Source of the DNA: Pseudomonadota bacterium
Lineage (GTDB): Bacteria > Pseudomonadota > Gammaproteobacteria > Burkholderiales > Sulfuriferulaceae
Assembly (NCBI GenBank): GCA_021790625.1
Contig: JAJYGL010000108.1
Span: 1-16,801, forward strand
Direction: 5' to 3'
Length of the DNA stretch: 16,801 nucleotides
Both the position numbers and the translations under genes were made by a program. The notes beneath the pieces are model-generated. The model was not told the DNA's origin and ran no database searches. It worked only from the letters and a program-made list of their open reading frames with translations. Shown here one piece after another: positions 1 through 7,277 of the stretch (position 1 is the first letter of the stretch; the number at the start of each line of letters is the position of its first letter).

Positions 1-1803
1 GCAGTATGGGCGCCAAATGCCGCCAACATCTCGGTGATTGGTGATTTTAATCATTGGGATGCAACAATCAATGCGCTGAATTTGCGTGACGATGAATCAG
101 GAATTTGGGAAGGATTTATCGCGGATGTCACTGTCGGCGCAATCTACAAATACCGTATTGTTTCTCACGATGGAAAAATAGCCGATAAGGGTGACCCATT
201 TGCGTTCTCTTGCGAAATGCCACCATTAACGGCTTCTCGTGTCTGGGAACTGGATTATGCTTGGAATGATGCGACCTGGATGGCGCAACGTGGAGAGAAA
301 AACCAGTTGAACGCGCCTTTGTCCATTTACGAAATGCACATTGGTTCCTGGCGACGCGTTCCTGAAGAAAATAATCGTTCCCTCACTTACCGTGAGATGG
401 TGGAATGGCTGCCACATTACCTGACAGAATTAAATTTCACTCACGTCGAATTCATGCCGGTGACAGAGCACCCATTTTATGGTTCATGGGGTTACGAAAC
501 CGTTGGCTATTTTGCGCCGACGGCACGTTACGGCACGCCGGAGGATTTCATGTTTCTCGTGGATGCCTTGCACCAGCAGGGCATCGGCGTGATTCTGGAC
601 TGGGTGCCGGCACACTTTCCTGCCGATGCGCATGGCCTCGGTCATTTTGATGGGACCTATCTGTACGAACACGCTGATCCACGCCAGGGCTTCCAACCGG
701 ACTGGCATAGTTCGCTGTTCAATTTTGGCCGAAATGAAGTTCGTGCATTTCTGACCAGCAGCGCCCTATTCTGGCTTGATAAATACCATATTGATGGACT
801 GCGTGTGGACGCAGTGGCATCAATGCTTTACCTGGATTATGGGCGCAAGGAAGGTGAATGGATTCCCAATCGCCATGGGGGCAGGGAAAATCTGGATGCG
901 ATTACTTTTCTTCGCGACCTGAATGTAGCCGTCTATCGTGACTATCCCGATACCCAGACTTTCGCAGAAGAGTCAACTTCTTGGCCGATGGTCTCTCATC
1001 CGGTCTATGTGGGCGGATTGGGGTTTGGCCTGAAGTGGAATATGGGTTGGATGCATGACACCTTGGGGTATTTTTCTTTAAATCCAATTTACCGGAAATA
1101 CCACCATGCACAACTCATTTTTAGCATCTGGTATGCCTTCTCGGAAAATTTCGTGTTGCCCTTTTCACACGATGAAGTGGTCTATGGCAAAGGTTCGCTG
1201 ATTGGAAAAATGCCGGGCGACGAATGGCAGCAGTTCGCCAACCTGCGCTTATTGTATGGTTATATGTGGGGACATCCTGGCAAGAAGCTGTTGTTCATGG
1301 GTTGCGAGTTCGGGCAAAAAAATGAGTGGCAGCACGATCAAAGTCTAGACTGGGGGGTAATGCAAGCGCCCCTTCATGCCGGATTACGGCGCTGGGTCGA
1401 GGATCTCAACCGTTTATATCGCAACGAACGGGCACTCTATCAACAAGACTTCAGCCCCGACGGTTTTCGATGGATGGACTGTAACGATGCGGAAAAGAGC
1501 GTATTGAGTTTTGTACGCCGCGGCCACCACCCAGACGATACGATATTAGTGGTGTGTAATTTTACGCCAATCGTGCGCGTAAATTATCTGGTCGGCGTGC
1601 CATGCGGTGGTTACTGGCATGAAGTACTTAACAGCGATGCCCATGTCTACGGGGGCAGCGGAGCAGGAAATTTCGGTGGCGTCGAAGCGGCCCCTGTCAC
1701 CATCGGCGGAATATACCATTCGTTGGTACTCCTTCTCCCGCCACTTGGCGTCTTGTTCTTCAAGCCGGGAGCGTGTCATGACAAGCATACAAACACCCGA
1801 TAG
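1..1803 (+). CDS. glgB: 1,4-alpha-glucan branching enzyme GlgB (5'-truncated by window edge)
   Basis: Cytoplasmic GH13 enzyme that cuts alpha-1,4-glucan chains and rejoins them as alpha-1,6 branches. The frame is open from base 1 and begins inside the CBM48-type domain (AVWAPNAANISVIGDFNHWD), so the gene starts before the window. By comparison with about 728-residue GlgB proteins, roughly 130 N-terminal residues are missing; 600 codons remain. The first ATG/GTG-like start (position 34) lies in the middle of this domain and is not the true start. Catalytic motifs, numbered by window codon: GLRVDA nucleophile Asp 270 (808-810), AEES general acid/base at about 323-324 (967-972), and FSHDEV Asp 391 (1171-1173). 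YEMHIGSW and VILDWVPAHFP are typical GlgB core blocks. The C-terminus ends with LLLPPLGVLFF and a short Cys/His/Lys tail encoded partly in the overlap with glgE. The role beside glgE is to branch the GlgE product. Identification is secure. Confidence 0.97.
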   Translation, partial: AVWAPNAANISVIGDFNHWDATINALNLRDDESGIWEGFIADVTVGAIYKYRIVSHDGKIADKGDPFAFSCEMPPLTASRVWELDYAWNDATWMAQRGEKNQLNAPLSIYEMHIGSWRRVPEENNRSLTYREMVEWLPHYLTELNFTHVEFMPVTEHPFYGSWGYETVGYFAPTARYGTPEDFMFLVDALHQQGIGVILDWVPAHFPADAHGLGHFDGTYLYEHADPRQGFQPDWHSSLFNFGRNEVRAFLTSSALFWLDKYHIDGLRVDAVASMLYLDYGRKEGEWIPNRHGGRENLDAITFLRDLNVAVYRDYPDTQTFAEESTSWPMVSHPVYVGGLGFGLKWNMGWMHDTLGYFSLNPIYRKYHHAQLIFSIWYAFSENFVLPFSHDEVVYGKGSLIGKMPGDEWQQFANLRLLYGYMWGHPGKKLLFMGCEFGQKNEWQHDQSLDWGVMQAPLHAGLRRWVEDLNRLYRNERALYQQDFSPDGFRWMDCNDAEKSVLSFVRRGHHPDDTILVVCNFTPIVRVNYLVGVPCGGYWHEVLNSDAHVYGGSGAGNFGGVEAAPVTIGGIYHSLVLLLPPLGVLFFKPGACHDKHTNTR

Positions 1804-3772
1804 CAGACAGCGCGTAGCAATCGAAAATGTACAGCCGCAAGTAAATGCCGGACGATTTCCGATCAAGCGTGTCATAGATCAAAGCGTGGATGTGGAGGCT
1901 GATGTTTTTACTGATGGGAGTGATGCGCTGGCTTGTGTGTTACGCTATCGGCACGAGTCAGAAACAGAATGGCACGAAGTGCCCATGGTGCCGCTTGTCG
2001 ATGATCGTTGGAGCGCCTCGTTTCAGGTCACCGAACTTGGTCGGTATGTCTACACCATTACGGCTTGGGTTGATCATTTTCTTTCCTGGCGGCATGAATT
2101 TGAGCGCCGCAATGATGCCCAGGACATTGCCATGGCACTTCAGGGCGGTGCGATGCTGGTGGTCGCGGCGGCAGCGCGTGCCGTCGATGATAATCAGTTG
2201 CAACTCCAGCAACTTGCTGAAGCGTTGCGTTTAGCCAAACCAGAGGCTGGAAGCGCACTGGCACTTTCCGAGACCTTGTTAAGCTTGATGTGCCGCTATA
2301 CTGATCGCAGTTTAGCCACGAATTACCCCATTATACTCACCTTGTGGGTAGAGCCGAAAAAAGCACAATACAGTACATGGTACGAATTTTTCCCTCGCTC
2401 CTGCGTCAGCGATGGTATGCATTATGGCACATTCGCTGAATGCGAGAAGCGATTGCCTTATGTGGCGGAAATGGGTTTCGATGTGGTGTATTTACCTCCC
2501 ATCCATCCGATTGGCCTGACTAAACGCAAAGGGCCGAATAATGTGTTGCTGGCAAGCGGAACCGATGTAGGTAGTCCGTGGGCCATCGGCACGTCAGATG
2601 GCGGTCATAAATCGACTCATCCGCTACTCGGTACGCTGGACGATTTTCACCGCTTGGTGGCAAAAGCGAGTGAGTTGGGTATGGATATCGCGCTGGACAT
2701 CGCCTTCCAGTGTTCTCCGGATCATCCTTATGTGCATGATCATCCGGAATGGTTCCACCATCGACCCGATGGCAGTATCCAGTACGCCGAGAATCCGCCA
2801 AAGAAATATGAAGACATTTATCCGTTCGATTTTGAAAATGACGCATGGCATGAGTTATGGCAGGAACTGCTGGGGGTGTTTCTGTTCTGGATTCAGCAGG
2901 GGGTAAGCATATTTCGTGTCGACAACCCTCACTCCAAACCGTTTCCTTTCTGGGAATGGCTCATTGGCGAGGTGAAGCGCGCGCACCCCCAGATCATTTT
3001 TCTGGCGGAAGCCTTCACCCGTCCCAAAATTATTTACTATCTCGCCAAGATTGGCTTCAGCCAATCCTACAATTATTTTCCATGGCGCAACACGAAAAGC
3101 GAACTCGAGACATATTTTACCGAACTCACGCAAACTGAAGTGCGCGAGTATTTTCGCCCTAATCTGTGGCCGAATACACCCGACATTCTCTCCGAATATT
3201 TGCAGTTTGGTGGTCGCCCTGCGTTTATGATTCGCCTCGTACTGGCAGCCACCCTGGGAGCAAATTATGGTATCTACGGGCCGGCTTACGAGTTGATGGA
3301 AGCGACTCCTCGCGAAGTTGGTGGAGAAGAATACCTCAATTCCGAGAAATACGAAGTGCGCAACTGGGAACTTGACCGCGCAGACAGTCTGAAGGATTTT
3401 ATCACTCGTGTGAATCATATCCGTCGAGAAAGTCCAGCATTGCAACAGGATCATCGACTGCACTTCTTTGAAGTGGACAATGACTTGCTGTTTTGCTACG
3501 CAAAAACCGTGCCGGATAACGCCGAAATCATCCTAGTCGTCGCCAATCTGGATCCACATCATACCCAGTCCGGTTGGGTCACATTGCCGCTGGATAAGCT
3601 TGGTCTGGATAAATATCAATCGTATCAGGTACAGGATTTACTGACGGACGCTCGTTTTTTGTGGAATGGTGCGCGCAACTACGTTGAAATCAACCCCAAG
3701 GTGGCGCCCGCACATATTTTTAAACTGCATCGGCGAATCCGTACCGAACACGACTTCGACTACTATCTGTAA
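1778..3772 (+). CDS. glgE: Alpha-1,4-glucan:maltose-1-phosphate maltosyltransferase GlgE
   Basis: Transfers maltosyl units from alpha-maltose-1-phosphate to the non-reducing end of alpha-1,4-glucan and releases phosphate (GH13_3, cytoplasm). The ATG at 1778 gives 664 residues, close to the 660-700 usual for GlgE. The frame stays open upstream to a GTG at 1607, but that would bury about 200 nt in glgB and adds residues unlike GlgE; GGGAG at about 1767-1772 sits well spaced before 1778. Visible features: N-terminal beta domain (about 1-110), WYEFFPRS near residue 201, PPIHPIG near 241 and KGPNN just after, GlgE signature FRVDNPHSKPFPFWEW with nucleophile Asp 382 (2921-2923), FLAEAFTRP acid/base Glu 411 (3008-3010), and NTPDI Asp 469 (3182-3184). 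The spacing matches my recollection of Streptomyces GlgE (394/423/480) within one residue. It overlaps glgB by 26 nt and is followed 9 nt later by the gene making its substrate. No defects seen. Confidence 0.96.
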   Translation: MTSIQTPDSRQRVAIENVQPQVNAGRFPIKRVIDQSVDVEADVFTDGSDALACVLRYRHESETEWHEVPMVPLVDDRWSASFQVTELGRYVYTITAWVDHFLSWRHEFERRNDAQDIAMALQGGAMLVVAAAARAVDDNQLQLQQLAEALRLAKPEAGSALALSETLLSLMCRYTDRSLATNYPIILTLWVEPKKAQYSTWYEFFPRSCVSDGMHYGTFAECEKRLPYVAEMGFDVVYLPPIHPIGLTKRKGPNNVLLASGTDVGSPWAIGTSDGGHKSTHPLLGTLDDFHRLVAKASELGMDIALDIAFQCSPDHPYVHDHPEWFHHRPDGSIQYAENPPKKYEDIYPFDFENDAWHELWQELLGVFLFWIQQGVSIFRVDNPHSKPFPFWEWLIGEVKRAHPQIIFLAEAFTRPKIIYYLAKIGFSQSYNYFPWRNTKSELETYFTELTQTEVREYFRPNLWPNTPDILSEYLQFGGRPAFMIRLVLAATLGANYGIYGPAYELMEATPREVGGEEYLNSEKYEVRNWELDRADSLKDFITRVNHIRRESPALQQDHRLHFFEVDNDLLFCYAKTVPDNAEIILVVANLDPHHTQSGWVTLPLDKLGLDKYQSYQVQDLLTDARFLWNGARNYVEINPKVAPAHIFKLHRRIRTEHDFDYYL

Positions 3773-3781
3773 AAAAATGCC

Positions 3782-6700
3782 ATGAACAAAAAAACCAACA
3801 AGAAAAAAAATCCGCCCGCGGATAATACACTTTGGATGGAAGATCCTCTCTGGTATAAAGATGCTGTCATTTACGAACTGCACATCAAGGCTTTTTTTGA
3901 CAGTAATAACAATGGCTCCGGAGATTTCACGGGTTTAATTCAGAAGCTCGATTATCTCCAGGATTTAGGGGTAAATACACTCTGGTTGTTACCCTTTTAC
4001 CCTTCACCGATGCGTGACGACGGTTATGACATTGTTGACTACCGCGCTATCCATCCCATGTACGGTACGATGACCGATTTTAAGCGGTTCATGAAGGAAG
4101 CGCACCGACGCGATCTCAAAGTCATCACGGAACTGGTCATCAATCACACCTCCGATCAGCATCCCTGGTTCCAGGCTGCGCGCCAGGCTCCTGCGGGCTC
4201 GAACAAGCGTAATTTTTACGTATGGAGTGATACCGACAAAAAGTTTCCCCAGACACGTATTATTTTCACGGATACCGAGAAATCCAACTGGACGTGGGAC
4301 GAGAAAGCGCATGCTTATTACTGGCATCGCTTCTTCTACCATCAACCAGACCTCAATTTCAACAATCCAATGGTAGTGAAAGCCGTCATCAAAGTGCTGC
4401 GTTTCTGGTTAGATCTGGGCGTGGATGGCTTGCGTCTGGATGCGATTCCCTATCTATGCGTGCGTGATGGCACTCAAAACGAAAATCTGCCGGAAACGCA
4501 CGCTGTCATCAAGCAAATGCGTGCGGTGCTGGATGCGGATTACCCGCATCGTATTTTCCTCGCTGAAGTCAATCAGTGGCCGGAAGATGTCCGCGACTAC
4601 TTCAGCGACGGTGATGAATGCCATATGGCCTACCATTTTCCACTCATGCCGAGGATGTTCATGGCCATCGCGCAGGAAGATCGCCATCCTATCATCGATA
4701 TCATGCGGCAAACCCCAGATATTCCAGACACCTGTCAATGGGCTATTTTTCTGCGTAATCACGACGAACTTACCTTGGAGATGGTTACTGATAAAGAACG
4801 TGACTATATGTATCAGATGTATGTTGGCGACTCGCTCGCGCGAGTAAACGTCGGCATTCGGCGCCGATTGGCGCCTCTGATGGACAATGAAATCGATAAA
4901 ATCAAGCTGATGAACAATTTGCTGTTGTCTATGCCAGGCTCACCCAGCATCTATTATGGCGACGAGATTGGCATGGGAGACAATTTCTTTTTGGGCGATC
5001 GTAATGCTGTACGTACGCCGATGCAATGGAGTCCAGACCGTAATGGCGGTTTCTCTTACGCAGATCCACAGCAACTGTACCTGCCGCCTATCATGGATCT
5101 GGAGTATGGTTATGGGACAGTCAATGTGGAGGTACAGTTACGTGAACGTGGCTCACTTTTGAATTGGATGCGGCGCACGCTAGCGTTACGCAAAAAACAT
5201 CACGCATTTGGGCGCGGAAAACTGGTTTTCTTGCATCCAGGAAACCGTAAGATACTTGCTTATTTCAGGCAATATGAAAATGACATTATCTTATGCGTGA
5301 CTAACCTGTCGCATACCGCACAAGCGGTCGAACTCGATCTTTCTGCTTACAAGGGATACGTGCCAGTAGAACTGATGGGGCGCGCAGCTTTCCCACCCAT
5401 TGGCGAATTGCCTTATCTTTTCACGCTGCCAGCTTACAATTACTATTGGTTTCTGCTAACCAGTAATGAAGAGGTTCCAGCATGGCATGAGGAACACTTG
5501 CTACCCGTAAACTTACTGACGCTGGTGTTATTCGACGGTTGGCATAGCTTCTTTCGTGAACGGGTTGTTCCTTGGCGCAAGTCCATGGCGGATGAGGTTC
5601 GCGCTCAGCTCGAAGAAAATGCATTACCGCAATTTGTTGCGGCGCAACGCTGGTATGGCGCCAAAGGCGAGGTGGTGCATCGGGTAACGATTAGCGATTA
5701 TGCCGAGTGGAAAAATGCGGAGGATAAATGGCTGGTGGCCTTGTTTCATGTTGAAGGTGCAGACGGAGAGTCAGAGACCTATTTTATTCCCCTTACATTG
5801 GCATGGGAAATTGGCGACGAGGAGCGCCTGCTTGCCATAACGCCTACTACCATAGCGAAAGTGCGTCAACAGGCGCGAGTTGGAATCCTGGGCGATGCGT
5901 TTGCTGACGTGGCGTTTTGCAGAACACTGATACAAGCCATCGGTGCGCATCAGACACTACCTTGCGAGCAAGGTATCATCAACTTTTCCCCCACCAATGC
6001 TTTCGCTGCACTCGCCAGCGAGGCATTTGTCAATCTGTCAGTTCGACCGCCAAACACACAGGGTAGCAATACCGCTGCCGTGTTGGGTAATGAATTGTTT
6101 TTAAAAGGCTATCGGCACCTGCAATCCGGAATGCAACCAGAATTCGAGATGGGTCGTTTTTTAACCGACGTGGCAAAATTTCCCAATACGGTACCGTTGC
6201 TCGGCGTAGTCGAGTATCAAGGCAATGACGGCAACAACATGGCACTTGCATTGTTACAGCGTTATGTCGAAAATCAGGGTGATTGCTGGCAATATACACT
6301 GGATTACCTGGGGCGTTTCCTGGAAGACAGCCGAACAGCAGTCGTGCCGCCAGAACCTACGGCGCAAGCGCATAGCGCTTATCTGATTTTGATGTCCACG
6401 CTGGGTCAGCGTACTGGCGAACTCCACAACGCATTAGGTAAGGCAACAGGGAGTTCAGCCTTCGATCCCGAACCGATTACCGACACAGATGTTGCGAATT
6501 GGATACTGCACGTGCAAGCAGAAGCGACAGCGACGCTGAATCTGCTTGAACAACGCGAGCAAGCGCTTGATGAAACGGTTCGCGAGACAGCGAAATTGTT
6601 ACTCGCGCAACGCAAGGCACTTGTGGACCGACTCCAAACATGTGTTTCCGGGCCGTTGGACGGAGCCAAAACACGTTACCACGGCGATCTTCATCTGGGA

Positions 6701-7126
6701 CAAGTGCTGCTCTCACAGAATGATTTTTTATTCATCGATTTTGAGGGTGAACCGGCACGCCCGCTCACCGAGCGCCGCCACAAGCACTCGCCCTTGAGGG
6801 ATGTGGCCGGTATGCTGCGATCGTTCAACTATGCCACCCACGCAGCACTTTTGCACATGAATGGCGATCAACCCAAAGATTTCGCAAATTTTGAACGATT
6901 ACTACACGAATGGGAAATGGAAGTTGGCCGTGTTTTCCTCGCAGCCTATGATGCAGCGGTGCGTCGTTCAGATCTGCCTGCCACGCAAGCCTCATCGCAT
7001 GGCTTACTCGACCTGTTCCTGCTGGAAAAGGCGCTTTACGAGGTGCGCTATGAACTGAATCACCGCCCGGATTGGGTGGTGATTCCGCTGCGAGGCATCT
7101 TGATACTATTGCAACCACCAGTCTGA
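3782..7126 (+). CDS. treS: Fused trehalose synthase (maltose mutase) and maltokinase, TreS-Pep2
   Basis: A two-enzyme protein of 1114 residues. Residues about 20-560 are TreS (GH13_16), which interconverts trehalose and maltose: YKDAVIYELHIKAF near the start, GLRLDA nucleophile Asp 220 (4439-4441), FLAEVNQWP Glu 262 (4565-4567), LRNHDELTLEM Asp 328 (4763-4765), and a C-terminal beta domain at about 475-555. Residues from about 613 are an ATP-dependent maltokinase (Pep2/Mak): LPQFVAAQRWYGAKG cap, LFLKGYR Lys 775, catalytic loop YHGDLHLGQ with Asp 969 (6686-6688), and FIDFEGEP with Asp 986 (6737-6739). Both halves look complete. The N-terminus is Lys/Asn-rich. The ATG at 3782 is 9 nt after the glgE stop in an A-rich stretch with no clear Shine-Dalgarno, so translation is probably coupled to glgE. 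The product, maltose-1-phosphate, feeds GlgE. This fusion is known in other proteobacteria and is not itself novel. Confidence 0.96.
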   Translation: MNKKTNKKKNPPADNTLWMEDPLWYKDAVIYELHIKAFFDSNNNGSGDFTGLIQKLDYLQDLGVNTLWLLPFYPSPMRDDGYDIVDYRAIHPMYGTMTDFKRFMKEAHRRDLKVITELVINHTSDQHPWFQAARQAPAGSNKRNFYVWSDTDKKFPQTRIIFTDTEKSNWTWDEKAHAYYWHRFFYHQPDLNFNNPMVVKAVIKVLRFWLDLGVDGLRLDAIPYLCVRDGTQNENLPETHAVIKQMRAVLDADYPHRIFLAEVNQWPEDVRDYFSDGDECHMAYHFPLMPRMFMAIAQEDRHPIIDIMRQTPDIPDTCQWAIFLRNHDELTLEMVTDKERDYMYQMYVGDSLARVNVGIRRRLAPLMDNEIDKIKLMNNLLLSMPGSPSIYYGDEIGMGDNFFLGDRNAVRTPMQWSPDRNGGFSYADPQQLYLPPIMDLEYGYGTVNVEVQLRERGSLLNWMRRTLALRKKHHAFGRGKLVFLHPGNRKILAYFRQYENDIILCVTNLSHTAQAVELDLSAYKGYVPVELMGRAAFPPIGELPYLFTLPAYNYYWFLLTSNEEVPAWHEEHLLPVNLLTLVLFDGWHSFFRERVVPWRKSMADEVRAQLEENALPQFVAAQRWYGAKGEVVHRVTISDYAEWKNAEDKWLVALFHVEGADGESETYFIPLTLAWEIGDEERLLAITPTTIAKVRQQARVGILGDAFADVAFCRTLIQAIGAHQTLPCEQGIINFSPTNAFAALASEAFVNLSVRPPNTQGSNTAAVLGNELFLKGYRHLQSGMQPEFEMGRFLTDVAKFPNTVPLLGVVEYQGNDGNNMALALLQRYVENQGDCWQYTLDYLGRFLEDSRTAVVPPEPTAQAHSAYLILMSTLGQRTGELHNALGKATGSSAFDPEPITDTDVANWILHVQAEATATLNLLEQREQALDETVRETAKLLLAQRKALVDRLQTCVSGPLDGAKTRYHGDLHLGQVLLSQNDFLFIDFEGEPARPLTERRHKHSPLRDVAGMLRSFNYATHAALLHMNGDQPKDFANFERLLHEWEMEVGRVFLAAYDAAVRRSDLPATQASSHGLLDLFLLEKALYEVRYELNHRPDWVVIPLRGILILLQPPV

Positions 7127-7180
7127 CGAAATGCAGAATGTACAACGTAAATTGACGTGTTAGTCCGATGCGCAATTTTC

Positions 7181-7235
7181 TTAATGGCTTGTTAATGGCT
7201 TGTTAATGTCTTGTTAATGTCTTGTTAATGGCTTG
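7181..7235 (+). repeat. Five tandem 11-bp direct repeats (TTAATGKCTTG)
   Basis: Five head-to-tail copies with no spacer: 7181-7191, 7192-7202, 7203-7213, 7214-7224 and 7225-7235. Copies 1, 2 and 5 are TTAATGGCTTG; copies 3 and 4 are TTAATGTCTTG; the other ten positions are identical. The array ends 42 nt before the glgX ATG. An 11-bp period is close to one helical turn, so equivalent bases lie on the same face of the DNA, as in direct-repeat operators of OmpR/PhoB-type response regulators. A regulator site is inference; a copy-number-variable tandem repeat is the alternative. Confidence 0.95.
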
Positions 7236-7241
7236 TTGCGT

Positions 7242-7258
7242 TCAATGTGAATCATTGA
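7242..7258. repeat. Short inverted repeat TCAATG-N5-CATTGA
   Basis: A perfect 6-bp inverted repeat (7242-7247 and 7253-7258) with a 5-nt spacer, between the 11-bp array and the glgX ribosome site. It could be a small operator or a weak hairpin in the leader. It is short enough to arise by chance and is not followed by a T-run, so it is not a terminator. Confidence 0.4.
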
Positions 7259-7277
7259 GACAAACAAAGGGCTTAAA

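Larger units (their letters stand above)
7127..7277 (+). promoter_or_regulatory. Intergenic control region before glgX
   Basis: This 151-nt gap between treS and glgX is the only non-coding interval of more than 10 nt inside the cluster. It holds five 11-bp direct repeats (7181-7235), a 6-bp inverted repeat (7242-7258) and the glgX ribosome site AAAGGG (7266-7271). TTGACG at 7152-7157 resembles a sigma-70 -35 box, but I find no convincing -10 box at normal spacing. No terminator hairpin with a T-run is visible after treS, so read-through from the upstream unit is possible. That glgX starts a second transcription unit is inferred from the gap and the repeats. Confidence 0.6.

Noticed and set aside
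1607..1777. Upstream extension of glgE to the GTG at 1607
   Set aside because: It would overlap glgB by about 200 nt, lacks a good ribosome site, and makes GlgE longer than usual with residues unlike the family.
2855..3463. 202-residue open frame on the minus strand inside glgE
   Set aside because: It lies wholly antisense to a well-conserved gene, has no recognisable domain and no own regulatory signals; it is a codon-bias shadow.
7152..7157. TTGACG as a sigma-70 -35 box for glgX
   Set aside because: No acceptable -10 hexamer lies 15-19 nt downstream; kept only as a comment in the intergenic entry.
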